NCBI GenBank assembly: GCA_963942565.1
Contig: OZ012685.1
Coordinates: 41,384,433 to 41,448,432 of the forward strand
DNA: 64,000 bases
Source of the DNA: Maea johnstoni
Lineage: Eukaryota; Annelida; Polychaeta; Spionida; Magelonidae
Reading direction: 5' to 3'
Position numbers and translations under genes: made by a program. This document shows positions 51,535 through 63,800 of the stretch, piece after piece; within the stretch, counting starts at the first letter, position 1; the number at the start of each line of letters is the position of its first letter. The notes below the pieces were generated by a model. The model was not told the origin of the DNA. It worked only from the letters and a program-made list of their open reading frames with translations, and did not search any database.

Positions 51535-51735
51535 GCCTTATTCAGGCTAATATGTGACTAGCCAGTTGTATTAGTGCTTAAGGAAACAGGAGTACCTGGT
51601 GAAAATCACCACTTAACCCCAAGTCACCGGCAACTTTCTCACATGCCCCAGCTGAGATTCAAACCTGGGCAGTGGTGAGAGACAGCTTGCAGTCAGTGGC
51701 AACACCTTAGACCAATAGGCCATCAGACCTGACTT
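51535..51735 (-). mobile_element. tRNA-derived SINE, family 2
   Basis: On the minus strand the order is GCCTATTGGTCTAAGGTGTTG (A-box-like TGGTCTAAGG), about 45 bases on CCAGGTTTGAATCTC (B-box-like), then GCATGTGAGAAAGTTGCCGG. Copies or fragments: 56975-57225, 6886-7040, 11325-11445, 53700-53860. Confidence 0.65.
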
Positions 51736-52404
51736 AACCAGCCTTTTAACCACTTTTTATTTCATTTAAGGCTATCATCGAAAGAGGGGCAGATTTTAGA
51801 GAGGTCTGAAGCTAACTCCCCAAGATTTGTTTCATTATGGACCCTCTTCTTAGAAATAATAGTGAGAGAACAATGATCATAGCATGTGAAAGGATTTACA
51901 GGTGTAGGGCTATGTTTATGATAGATAGTATGATGATGATGATGATATTGATAAAGATGTACATACTTAGTGTTAAAGGTCTTGCAGGTATAGAACACTG
52001 TCAGCAAGATACAGCATGGTGATAATGATGATTATTATGGCGTGTGCCATAATGCCCCAGAGCCACAGTTTCAACCATGTATTTCCTATGTACAATATGT
52101 TGATGATGATCATTAGGCAGACTGGGATAATGCTGGCGTCGTGTGCCTTACTGCCCCAGGGCCAGCAGCTCTGCCATGTGCATGTTACAGGTAAGCATGC
52201 CAGTAGTGTACAGCATGCTGCCTGTCATCAGGCCATGGCTGCGGCTGCGGCTGCTGCTGCTGCTCTCGCTCTCTGCTCTGGCATGCCCTAGGGATCAGCA
52301 CACGCCCTGACACAGGTGTCATATGTACACACACTCATCATCAGCTACTGTCTAGGGCTGGCTGATTGACAGAGTGATTGATTGGATGATTTATCATATG
52401 TATG

Positions 52405-52612
<208 letters not shown>

Positions 52613-52939
52613 CATGCCCACCACCAATATCTTGCCTGCAGACAGGCCTTGTTAAAGCTGTCTCAGGTGGACACAGGATTAGAGAGTCATTTGCTGCTGT
52701 GAGGAATTCTGCTGGAGTTCTGAGCACAGTTCATGCCTATGCATGCATGCAGGAAAAATTGATGAATGTTGTTGCCATGGCAACAGTCTCCTTTATTTCC
52801 TTAATTGATGTTTCTTTAACATTATGAAGACCAAGCATGGCTATTTCCATGGGAATGGATTGTGGCTTTTCTTCACACTTACCTGGCTACCATGGGCTCT
52901 GTAGATGTGCTAGGATGAGGTCCTATGTTGATCCATTTG

Positions 52940-53128
52940 CATCCAGGGTACAGTCATGGTCCGACAACTTTGAACACATTGTACCCATCAAGTTGAGTAA
53001 ACCATGAAAAATGCTTCAAGAGGGATTGTTAAAGCCAAATCAATAACCGAAAGTTTCTCTTAATAATTGACTGTATGAAATCATACTTGTCAGAGCGTGT
53101 GTATGCTCCCAATGTGAATGGGTTAATA
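52940..53128 (+). mobile_element. Family C MITE
   Basis: GTACAGTCATGGTCCGACAA, AAGAGGGATTGTTAAAG and right end GTGAATGGGTTAA. Related to 2838-2960 and 1265-1440. Confidence 0.5.
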
Positions 53129-53353
53129 TAAAGCCCACAGTAGCTAAAAGCAGCATGGCAATTTTGAGGAAATCTAACAGGCTAAAACAAAGTTGGAAAA
53201 ATATTTGCAGGAAGAATGTTGTTCAGAACACTAATCTCTCTCTCTCTCTCTCAAATATTTTGTAAAAGTATTGTCAATATCCAAGGTATTGTCAAAAGTA
53301 TCAAAGATCCTGATGACAATTGCAAGAGTAACTCTTCAGCATTAATGAGTTAA
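53129..53353 (+). mobile_element. Family B MITE with internal (CT)n
   Basis: GGAAAAATATTTGCAGGAAG / CTCAAATATTTTGTAAAAG core and CAGCATTAATGAGTTAA end, directly joined to the family C copy. Confidence 0.55.
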
Positions 53354-53699
53354 TAAGGGGCTAATTTATGGGATGACTAGAGTCTAAAAGTATAGACTGA
53401 AAATCTGATAGCCAGAAACATTTCAGAAATAGCTGGAAATAACTAATTAGTATGTTGACCCGTTCCCCTATGTATGGTTGGTATGATATATGTATCAATT
53501 GTAATTGTTATTGCCATGGTTCAATTATCCCTGATGTATACATCATACTAACTGTGTATTTCAGAGCCACTCAGCAATACAAGCATTGTTCTATAATATT
53601 ATAAATTTATACAGCACATTCCTCAATCAGGGGAAGGAGTGGGACTGAATTAAGAATCTGCATTTAAAAAAATTGTTTACTATCACTTTTTCTGAAAAA

Positions 53700-53860
53700 A
53701 ATGCACTACTTAGTGCCACCCACTGCTAAGCCTAAGTCAGTGGTAACTTAAAAGATGTTCACCTTCCTCGGGCCAGATTTGAATATTTTAAGAGTGATGG
53801 AAGTTGGGAGACAAGTTAAAGTTCAATGCTGTGACAAGTGGCTATTGGGGTAGCCCTTGG
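53700..53860 (-). mobile_element. SINE family 2 fragment
   Basis: CTAAGTCAGTGGTAACTT, CGGGCCAGATTTGAATA and GGCTATTGGGGTAGCCC blocks; degenerate. Confidence 0.4.
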
Positions 53861-54039
53861 AAAATGATTGAATGATCAGTTGTGCTTAGTAAAATGACAT
53901 CAGTGATTGATCTAACTGCTCTGTTAATCGTTGGAGTTGAATTATTAAAGCTGAGAGAGAATACATAAAAGTTGTAGAATGATAATTAATGGCCAAGAAC
54001 TGGGTTAAGAAATTCCAGCTTTTTGATTTCAAGCTATAA

Positions 54040-54320
54040 CATGCCGTGTCTTGTACTACAAGGCTGGTCATGTAGTAGCTGGTGTTTTATTTTCTTCTGA
54101 AAGTGAAACTAAGAAAGCTGCATGCTACAGTCACGACTCAGCTGCCTGGATAGTGTTACTATGCCATGTGTTGTAGCACATGGCTGGTCTTGTATCTGTT
54201 GTGTACTTTGTGTTTCTGACACTGAAACATACACCAGCTACATGTTCTACTCATAACAGTTTGTGAGGTAATGTTACACATTATGCCATTTCTGATAGAC
54301 TGTGACTGGCACTATAATTT
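54040..54320 (+). repeat. Degenerate tandem repeat, ~120 bp x ~2.3
   Basis: ACATGCCGTGTCTTGTACTA / TATGCCATGTGTTGTAGCAC, GGCTGGTCdTGTA and GAAACwwAsAAAGCTrCATG blocks recur with a ~120-base spacing. Confidence 0.55.
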
Positions 54321-55609
54321 ACCTATATAGTGTGCACTGCACAGTTATCTGACTGGACCAACTATAAGCTTTATGCTCACTCATCCTTATATTAGGTTAG
54401 TGTAAGCAGAAGAATAATTTTCTTTTAAAAGTTTAAATTTTCAGCAGAGAATTTCCTCAACTATAATTGATTCCTACGTTTATATTGTAGGACATTTTAG
54501 ATTTCCAACTATAATTCATTCCTATGTATGTATTAAAGGAGTGTAATTACTTTTTAGACTGCTTAAGGTACGTTTAACATTCTTCAAAGGATAAACTGTT
54601 CAGCTGTATCTGTGATCATGATGTAGATTTTAGCAGAGGAATTCCTCTAAACTACATGTAGAATACTGGTATATTACCCTGTATTCTCAAGATTGTATAC
54701 TGAACAATGAAGTATATCTTCTTTGCAATTGCTACATGCAAAATCCATAGTCTGGATTACTTGCACTGATAGGGCCCCTGGGGAACAATGGAAAACACCA
54801 GCCTTTTATAATGCATTGTCTTAAAATCTATAGCAGAGAATTCCTCTTCCTGGCAACCTATTAAATGCAGCAATAACATGCTTTGTGCTGAATGCCAGAC
54901 CAATAAATCCACAAATGTCAATATTAGGGGAATTATGAGAAACTAGTGGGAAAAAGTAATCTTAAATCAACAGGGTGACTCTGTCAGTGGTTAATTGCCT
55001 AGAATTTTAGGTTTACAAACTAAACATAGTACCCCTCCTCCCACATGGTTGGAACACACTTGGTTAGACTTTTATTTGCTCCTATTCTTGATATTAGACC
55101 AGGAAGAAATATCTACATTGTCCTACCCATGTAAAAGATACAACTATATTTGCTCTAACAATCAAGAACAACACAGTTATCTAGTCATCTGGCCATAGGT
55201 CGGTGTCAAATACCTGTCTTCATGATCTGCCCTAAGATGACTGCAGACAAGGTTTAGTTCTGGTTTGACCCTCAGGGTGGAGCCACAATAGCTTAAGTAG
55301 ATTTGTAGTCTATGTCGCCATCTAGGGTTATAAGCACTGACCTTGTTTCAATTCACTTTATTACCTTGTATGCAACCTTGGGGAGCATTTGAGATTACAC
55401 AGTGCACCAGGGCCCAAGGGAAGTGATTAGATAGATTTTCCCGATAGAACAGGGGTTTAAGGATGATCTCCACTCCTGTTTGAAGTACAGGCAGGGGATG
55501 CCACATTCATAGTTGGTGTACAGTATCATGAGCATATATCCATATGACTGATACTTGAGTCGATGGGATACTCACACTCAACTGGAATAAAGAGCAAGAG
55601 CAGATTCAG

Positions 55610-55639
55610 CCCCCCCCCCCCCCCCCCCCCCCCCCCCCC
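55610..55639. repeat. Poly-C tract (30)
   Basis: Uninterrupted C run; its length in an assembly is often unreliable. Confidence 0.95.
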
Positions 55640-56299
55640 TTCCTAACCCTGCATTGTTAGGATGGCCGGCAGGGGTGGGTGTTCTGCCCCTAGTCACTAG
55701 TGTAGTGCAGCTTCTTTCCTAAGCCTGCATTGAGAGAAGGGGAGTCGGATTCTCTTCGATGCATTTCACTTATAATTGCACTGAAAGCGATCGGCATGGC
55801 TGATTCGAGTCGTTACCATAGAAACGGTTATTTCTATGGATTGCATGATTTTATTTCGGCGATGTTCATGTGGTTGCTCGCTTTATTTCTTAGATAACGA
55901 TTGCAATGGAAGCAATTATGTTGACTCCTGAAATTAGACAATTGGGCCAGTAATTGGTATTGGGGAAATTATGCTGAAATTCCCATTTATTTTAGTGGTT
56001 GATAATGGGTTTGAGAAGGAAATGGAAAAATAATTTGCCTTTGATGAGTTGATGAAAGAGTTTGTTAGAATTTTAAATCAATTTGTAGCCACCAACAAAT
56101 AGGAGAACTAATTCTGATTCCAGAACTCCCCAGTAAGACAAGGTGATGATCAATAACTGTAGCCAATAGCATATTGCGATGCTAAAGAAATAGTCAGGTG
56201 ATTTAAGTAAATTTTGTTAATTATCTTATCTCTATGATTAAGAAGAATGTGTGTTGAAATGATAATCTCTTAATAAGACATTTAGAATTCTTTCTTTCG

Positions 56300-56545
56300 C
56301 TATGAGATAGAAACCCAGAACCGGGAAGAAATTCCCTTCTCTTCATGAATAGTTCCAAGGGGTCTTTCAGTAGCAGAAGAACCATCAACAGTCCTCCACC
56401 ATGCCGCACATTTATAATGCAACCAAGCAAACCCATTTGTGAAGATCCAGTGGAGAATCGAACCGGGTAGCCAGGCATCGTAACCACGAGGCCTAGTATG
56501 ACAGATATGACCTAAGGTGTTGAAAGCGATGTAAAAAACCATTCC
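56300..56545 (-). mobile_element. tRNA-derived SINE, family 1, copy 2
   Basis: Minus strand: GGTTACGATGCCTGGCTAC, B-box GGTTCGATTCTCC, GGTTTGCTTGGTTGCATTAT and the tail GGAACTATTCATGAAGAGAA then GGGAATTTCT. More complete than the 6066 copy. Confidence 0.7.
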
Positions 56546-56974
56546 TTCTTCGTTTGCTATATAAGTAGAATAAAGATGGTCCTCCACACCAGATCCTTTA
56601 AGTGCCTCCTCTATCTGGCAGAGCCTCAGTCCTCCATTGCACACTGACAGTGCTGCTGGCTGAATTATGGATGAGAACAGGAGTGTTTTTGTAGATGCGG
56701 GTAAGAGATTGATCCGCAGCAAGAATTGATCACTTCACTCACACCATGGATAGCTTACCACATGCTTAATTAAAGTAGGGCAAATATAGGGCACACACTT
56801 CCAAAATCCCTCAAAAATAAAAATATTTAAAAATAGGAATATTACACAAGTTAAAAGCTCACATTGATTTTAAAACTTTCTTTTAACATTTGGTGACATT
56901 TTTATTTCTGATCATCTAAGTGTTTGTGTGGAAATAACTATTTTGAATTACATTTATTGTCATTTTCTCTGCCA

Positions 56975-57225
56975 TATTAAGGCTGTTGTGACCAGCCAGT
57001 TGTTTATGGTGGAGGACATGCATAGGAGTACCTAGGGAATACTTACCCACTTACTTGGGAATACTTACTTGGGTAAGTCTAGGCCAGACTTACCCCAAGT
57101 CACTGGCAACTTTCTCTCATGTATCAAGCTAGATCCAAACCTGGGACCTTAATGGTATTGATTAGAGTCCATGAGCAGTCAAAGTGCAATGCTCTAATAT
57201 CCACTTGACTATCAGGGCAGTCCTC
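56975..57225 (-). mobile_element. SINE family 2, copy with internal duplication
   Basis: ACCCCAAGTCACTGGCAACTT, GATCCAAACCTGGGACC and TGACTATCAGGGCAGTCC match 51535-51735. It includes a small duplicated CTTACTTGGGAATACTTAC. Confidence 0.65.
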
Positions 57226-57647
57226 AGGGTGAATGGGTCAATGTATACCTACTGGTACAATCAATAAGGGAAGTGGTGGAGTCATCCAAAAGGCAGCCTG
57301 GATCAGAATCTGAAGCTTTCGGCACACAATGAGCAGAGGAGAGCACACAGGTATTCTAGAGCTGTAGAGGGCCTTCTTGTCCTGTGAGGGCCGCCGTCAC
57401 AGGGGGTGCCACTAGTACAATCATTCCCAGCACCCTCATATTGATTGCTGAATGGGTCAATGCTCTCGCTGTTATCTTCAGAGGGAAGGTACACATTCTT
57501 TGACGCCTGCATTGATTTCAACCAGCTTCACAATGAGAAGTTGAGGATGGCATTATTTGGTTTATAGCTGAGATTTTGTCTAAGGCAAAATTTAAGTTTC
57601 ATGTAAATGTGTGAACTATTTTACTCATTCTTAAGGATAATTAAAAA

Positions 57648-57780
57648 GGGGGGGGGGGGGGGGGTTATTCCCAATGATGAGAAATAATCATTATTTGGTA
57701 CCAAACCAGAGGAGATTTATTCTAAATTTCTGGTATCCTGATGACAATTGTAATAACATTATTAAGGCATGAATGGGTCA
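57648..57780 (-). repeat. Poly-G run and partial family B end
   Basis: G17 at 57648-57664, then a diverged stretch ending GGCATGAATGGGTCAA like the family B terminus. Confidence 0.4.
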
Positions 57781-58069
57781 AGTATTAGCCATTGGAATGT
57801 AGTAGGTTAACATTATGGAGATGCAGGGGGCGTACATCAGCATATAGATAAGTGCAATGCTGTAATGGTTTCTGTGCACTTCCATAATATCCTGGTTCCC
57901 CATTATAGTTCTATTATTCTGACTCTCATCACACTATAGAGCAGCTAGCTACTGTGTGCTGCCGCCACCGCCGCTACCATGCTGTTAGTGCTGAATGGGA
58001 GAATAATTACCAAGAATAATGATTGCCTTGAACATATATTCCCCCTTTCCAATTATCACTGTCCTAGGC

Positions 58070-58506
58070 CTGGTCATGCATCCTCTCACCACTGGCATCA
58101 CAACTCATCACTAACAAACCATACTGGATGAAGGAGAATTATCAATATGGCTTACCGTAAATTCTCAGTAAGTTAGGACAATTTTTATTAATCAGAATTT
58201 TTATGGGTTCAGGGTGACCCATGTTTTCTGAAAATACCTTGTTGTTTTATCAGCAAGATTTACAGCTAGGTCCATATTTTGTGAAATTGCAACTGGCAAA
58301 AGGTCAAGGGTTGCCCAGATTTCCCATTGATTACTTTGCAAAATAATCATAGTGGCCCAAATTTCCAAGGGTGGTCTGAATTTTTTGAAAATTTACGGTA
58401 ATACTCATTTTCCCTGGTCATTCTCCAACCACCATCACGACTCATCAGTAACAAACAGTAGTAGATGATCTGTGTATCAGGATGGAGGGGAATTACCAAT
58501 ATGGCC
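58070..58506 (+). mobile_element. 248-bp MITE (58153-58400) inside a ~90-bp direct duplication
   Basis: TACCGTAAATTCTCA / GAAAATTTACGGTA inverted ends with TA edges. On either side lies the same sequence: CCTGGTCATGCATCCTCTC / CCCTGGTCATTCTCC, then CAwCACrACTCATCAsTAACA, GATG(A/G)AGG and GAATTAyCAATATGGC. Confidence 0.6.
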
Positions 58507-58769
58507 TGGTACGCTGTTTCTGACTGAAATCTTGATGAGTTTGGACAGCAGCATCCGTTGCTCCAGCGCCCCAGGCCGCATACGAGATAAATATCTTTCT
58601 ATAAATATTAAGACTTGGCAAATGATTCTCGATGAAAAATGTGCTGGATAAATTTAGTTGCAAAAGATGAAAAGGATTTGCAGATGGGCCATGGTATTAT
58701 CTGTTTTTGCTATGGCCTAGCCTGGTTCTCATGCTGAGTTAGGTTTAATGCCATATGCCACCTACACTA

Positions 58770-58960
58770 CTGGGTAGGTGTGATGTCTCTCTCAACCTAT
58801 AGATGGCAGCACAGTTTTCACAAGTTGCAGTTACAGACTACAGCTCGAGTGTGTCCCCCTTGAGGATTTATTCAGAACTAAACCTGGAGTGAAATCGACT
58901 CGGGTTAGATCAGTCCAAGGAAAGTGCCTTATAACACAGACTTGTAGAAAGTCTAGCTGT
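58770..58960 (+). repeat. Interspersed repeat R5, copy 2
   Basis: Counterpart of 21496-21700; about 85 percent alike by eye over the first 150 bases. Confidence 0.7.
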
Positions 58961-59154
58961 GGCCCACTGTGGTCGGGAGGTTCCGGTGGAGATCCCTGTC
59001 TGTGGGAGAATCAACATGAATTGGCAGTAAAACTGAACCCTAGGATTACACATAGTGCTATCTGCACCATCGCTTATCCTTATAGCTCCCACGCTAGTTT
59101 TCATCCTCTGGGTTGAGTAGCAAGAAAAAATCATCTGCATGTATAGTCATTACA

Positions 59155-59361
59155 TTAACCCTTCCATTGCTAAGGGTACTTTCGTCTAAAGAGCAGAGAC
59201 AAAGATTTTTGAAATCCACATAACCCTGTCATGTTGGTAATCATTGGATCACTGAGTACTCTCAGATGAGTACCCAATTGTGCCAGGGTTCCTGTCATAT
59301 TTAGGGTTTTTTCGCATTATTTTGTATTGGCCAAATGAGTCAGCAGCAGCATAAGGGTTAG
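59155..59361 (-). mobile_element. Family A MITE, copy 9
   Basis: TTAACCCTTCCATTGCTAAGG ... AGCATAAGGGTTAG, reverse orientation. Confidence 0.75.
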
Positions 59362-59379
59362 AAATATATATACTTGCTA

Positions 59380-60310
59380 GTTACCGTTCTCTGGGTTGCA
59401 AATGGAAAGAAAGCCTCTATTTTAGTCAAAATCCGATATACTGATAAAACGTACTGATCTCTGTTCACTGAGAGAGACCAGAGCACTGGAGGGGAAATAG
59501 AAAAGAAGCCAATACTGGCAGTTATGAGTAAACATTTACAGTACATCCAACACCAAAGCATAGGGTGCATCTACAGTCCTAGCTGAGTGGAGAAGTGAGC
59601 TGAGCTGCGATACATAGGCCCAACACCTGACTTGAAAGGGAAAGGAAGCCTCAACTTGTTGTTAATTGAAAAACATGTACCAGAACATACACAATCATAG
59701 CTGAGTGGAAGAGTAGATTGAGCTTAAGACTATCAGCCCAACCGCAATCGGGAAACAGGAAGGAAGCTGCAACTTGTAGTTACTTGAAAACATATACAGT
59801 ACATGCACAATCATCACTGAGTGGAAGAGTGGATTGAGCCTCTATTGGCCCAACCGCAATCGTGAAACGGGAAGGGAGCTGCAACTTGCAGTTACTGCTG
59901 AAACATAACCCGTACATCCACAGCGATTAATAGCTGTCAGTGGAAGCGTAGGATAAGCCTGAATACATATACCAGATTGGAGATAGAAAGGAAACCGCAA
60001 ATTGTAGTAATTATTAAAACATACACACTGCATCCACAATTATAGCTGGAAGCGTGGGCAGGCCCAACACCAGATATGAAATGGAAGGAAAGCTGTAACT
60101 TGTAGTTACTACGCAGAGTACATGTATCCTCAAACATAGCTGGGAGCAAGGGTAAATCCATAGTTCCAAAACCATGCAGACTTGAAATCGGAAAGGAAGG
60201 CTTAAGTTGTAGTTACTAGTCAGACATATATCGTACCTCCACGAGCACCAAGCCTGTAGGCACAACACTAGGTTATAACAGGAAGGAGTGGAGTCGGCTT
60301 GTATTAAGTT
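59380..60310 (+). repeat. Degenerate tandem array, ~115-125 bp x ~8
   Basis: The recurring order is GGrAAGGAAGCy, GCAACTTGTAGTTACT, AAACATATACrGTACATsCAC, AATCATAGCTGAGTGGAAG, then GGCCCAACACC/CGCAATC. It ends about 230 bases before the start codon-bearing candidate exon at 60558. Confidence 0.8.
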
Positions 60311-60560
60311 AAAACACGCCGCGATCGCTGCCGCTGTTCGCTGCTTCGTGAGATGAAATATGGCTGGCAGGACGAGTTGATACAGTGCTGCTGCAGTAGT
60401 AGTTGTAGTTGCTGCCAAGTATGTTTAAGAGCTCTATTTTTGGTGGTTTGTGGCTGAGTCGCTGCCACTAAGTGACAGTTGTTGCTGAAATACTGCGGCG
60501 TAGTAGTTATCAATTGAGGACAGCCTTGAGTCGCTAAGTAAGGATACAAACATCATCATG
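60300..60560 (+). CDS. Candidate alternative first exon: ATG as last codon before the donor
   Basis: A GC-richer stretch with CpGs (CACGCCGCGATCGCTGCCGC) ends ACATCATCATG|GTAGGT. The ATG (60558-60560) ends in phase 0, matching exon 60772, which would give MSDLHNPPINKPGQFAT. This would make a SORBS form starting after the linker, close to the SH3 region, like vinexin-beta-type products. The coding part is only the three terminal bases; the 5' boundary is unknown and an upstream ATG (60353, short frame) exists. Confidence 0.45.
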
Positions 60561-60771
60561 GTAGGTGTCAAACATATATACATACATATACCTGTGCTGA
60601 AGCCACTGTTATTATATCAGATACGTCACCCCTCATACCTGACACTACTGCATGATCTCTTCGATATAACTTGTGCATGAATAACATTGTATCAATTGCT
60701 TATTTGTATCTTCTTTCTGCAAAAGAGTATCATTATTTTTGTACTGATTTTGTTATTTTGTATCTTTTCAG

Positions 60772-60821
60772 AGTGATCTGCATAATCCACCCATAAATAA
60801 ACCAGGACAGTTTGCCACATA
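60772..60821 (+). CDS. SORBS: SORBS exon k: short linker exon
   Basis: Acceptor TATCTTTTCAG, strong donor ACATA|GTAAGT; 50 bases, phase 0 to 2, open in the frame set by 39490. Peptide SDLHNPPINKPGQFAT plus TA of a Tyr codon. The context suggests the linker before the first SH3 domain, which must lie beyond the window. It shares the phase-2, TA-ending donor type with the internal first exon at 23544. No homologous exon recognised by eye. Confidence 0.75.
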
Positions 60822-63800
60822 GTAAGTATTTGTTTTTATTTTTTCTGTATTATATTGCAATCATGCATGTCTGTCAATGTTGCGAGGTAAGTTACTTTTT
60901 ATGATTAAGTGCTACAGACTATTGTTAGTATTCATTATTTTTTTTTAGTATAATCATCATAACTTTGATGGAATATTGTACTAGTCCAGGACCCACCCCT
61001 TGTAGGCAGAGGACCTACCAAGAGGTAGTAATATATGTGTGTTGTGAGTGGATAGCAATTGAAATAATTTGGAAATAAGGGTAACAAGGCCTGTGATATA
61101 TGTCATGTGTATGGATACAATATTTCATTTTTTGAAAGAAAGCAGTTTTAGTTTTGACTGCAGTGAATCATTAAAGTATGTACATTGATAAATTAGGGGA
61201 GCAGTTGCAGATACAGAAGGTGTTTAACAAACCCTCTTTACTATTCCAAATATTGATATTTTTTTGCTAAGAACTGATAATTTTCTCTAGTTTTGCTCAA
61301 AATCAATGAATTAGAACTACCTCACTGTACCAGTGAACCCCCTACACAGAACTAGATCTGCTGTAGGAGAGTTAAAGGTATCAAACCCTTGAAGTATCTC
61401 CTTATCCAAGTTTTTATTCTCCTCTCCAAGTATTTTTAATTGCAGTTTTAGTAGCACCATTACTCTAAAGTAGCGCCATTTCCTGGTGTTTGAAATAGCT
61501 AGGTTTATGTATTTGTTTGCCTAACGAGTCACTCAAGCTAGATATATGGGAGGCTAATCATGTGTGGAGGGCTAATAGAACAGTCTACTACCAAGATACA
61601 CTCTCTCTGCAGGGTAAGCCCCCTTAGCTCCCAAGTGCCAGTGACCTTGAGCTCCGGCAAGACTCGAAGCATAAACATAGGATATTAAGTGCCCCGACTT
61701 TTCACTGATGGGCTTGTTTATAACTTCACCAGGGTAGGATTAGAACACAGAGCAAGGAAGCATAGGAGGATAAGTTACTTAGTGTTACCAACGGCATTTG
61801 GAGGAAATTAAGAACAATAAGTAAGGAAGGTGAGGAGATAGGATATGCATTGTTGTCATATTGACCAACAGAAATAGTAATACCAGATACATTGATCACT
61901 GGTAATACACTTAACACCTCACCATCTTAACCCTTCGATCCAATGCTGAGGTTACTTTCGTCCAAAGCCAAAGGACACAAGTATTTTTGAAAACCATTTA
62001 AACCCTGTCATGTTGGTATTCATTGGATAGCTCTCGGAGAGTACTCTCAGATGAGTACCCATTTGCCAGGTTTTCATTCATATTTCAGGTGTTATGCATA
62101 ATTTTGTATAGGCCAAATTAGCCACCAGCAGCATAACCCCTTCCAATGTCACAGGCAAAGATACATTCATTGTTATAACATATTCCTTCTCCCTCATCTC
62201 GACAAGAGGCCCCCATGGAGAGCTCTATCCACACATTAATCATACTGTTTCAGCAGTACACAATCTCATAAATTGCTCTCACTGTCACATCCAAGAGTCC
62301 CGCCACAGGGGGGCCCAATGATGGGTTAAGTTAGGAATACACCCAGGAGGGTGTTGTGTTTGTAATTGAGTGCGGTGTTTGTTTCGGTGATGTTCTGGTT
62401 GTAGTGAGGAATGCTGCTACACCTTGTGTTAGGAGGAACTGCAGAGTTAGGATCTGCGGTTTCCTCTCGGGAGGATCTATGTTTATGTACTCCATGGTAA
62501 ACACCAGAGGCCATCAGAAATGTCATAGCTCACATTAGCAAATACTTTACACTTATTTCAACCATTTTCTGATAATTATAATCCTGTGTTTTTCTGGGAC
62601 TTGACATCATTTATCTAGTTCTTCCTCTCCTAGAATGGTTGCTGTTTTCCTTTTTACATAAACAAAACCACTCAATATCTTCCCTTCATCATAACTTCTA
62701 CAGAAAAAGTTCAACAAGCAATGATAAAGCTATTATACAAAATTGGACAATAGCTCAATGATTTTGTTGATTGTTTAAACTTCAGTTATAAGAAAGGGAG
62801 CACTGGCTATAAAGTATTAACTATATACAAGTTATTGAGATGGTATGAGTAACATATGTGTATGAGCTCAGGAACTGGGCTAATATGCATGTAGCCAATA
62901 GTTTAATTAAACATATCATTAGTATGGATGTACAAACATTGTCATTGGTGACTGGACGTATCCTCATAGGGACTGCAGTGAATACTAGGTATTTCCTCTT
63001 TGTATCCTGTTCTACTATTATTATTTCCTGACTGTGTTAATTTCACCTAGCTCCTTTTGCAGAAAGAAAGCACTTAAAACTTAATTCATATCCATTCATT
63101 GGTAAAGTTTATTTATATCTTTTCACTAATATTCATGTTTTATCATCATAAAGGCTTAAATTCACTTAAATTATTTTGATTTTGTGAAGAGCTGATAGCT
63201 ACTCAATTTGTTAGTTGCAGATTTTATATCATCATTGGGTTTAAGAGTCTCATTATGATTCTCTATTAGCTTTGTCCTACATTATAGGCTGACATTTCAG
63301 CTAGCTATAACTTAGGGACAGCATTTCCCTGGAGATTGTGCTTTTATTGCTTGATTAGAGATTTAATCACTTTTTATGAATGATCACTACAATAGGTGAT
63401 GTCATGCAGCAATCACTCCTTGTCATGCACTATCAAAGAATAGAGATGGCAGAAATAAGGCAGCTAGCAATTTTCTACCTGGTTATTTTTACCTGACATG
63501 CCTTAATTAAACTATTCTGACTCAGATCTGCTTAGATTGTTTTCATTGTGACCCCTGGGAATCAGAGAGCTGCATAACGGATATGAGCAATATAGAATTA
63601 ATCTTGGTTTATATTGAAATCTTGCAGTATGATTTAGGGGTGAAAGGTCTAGATGAGGAACTGGTTTAGTTTAATCGGTATTTGATGTTTTAAATGGAAC
63701 TAGTATGATATGGAGGGTATTATAGCTTTATGGCTTATTTGAAGCATGGTTTGGCTCCTGGGTGGTCTCAGTAATGGAATATCAAACAGTGTTGCATGAT

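Noticed and set aside
52016-52291. Frame with a consensus donor GTTACAG|GTAAGC at 52191
   Set aside because: Ends in phase 1; joining to 60772 would give a stop. No upstream acceptor of matching phase.
63050-63090. Acceptor-like CTCCTTTTGCAG (and TTCTACAG at 62702)
   Set aside because: Both would turn the split TA codon into TAA, so neither can follow exon 60772-60821.
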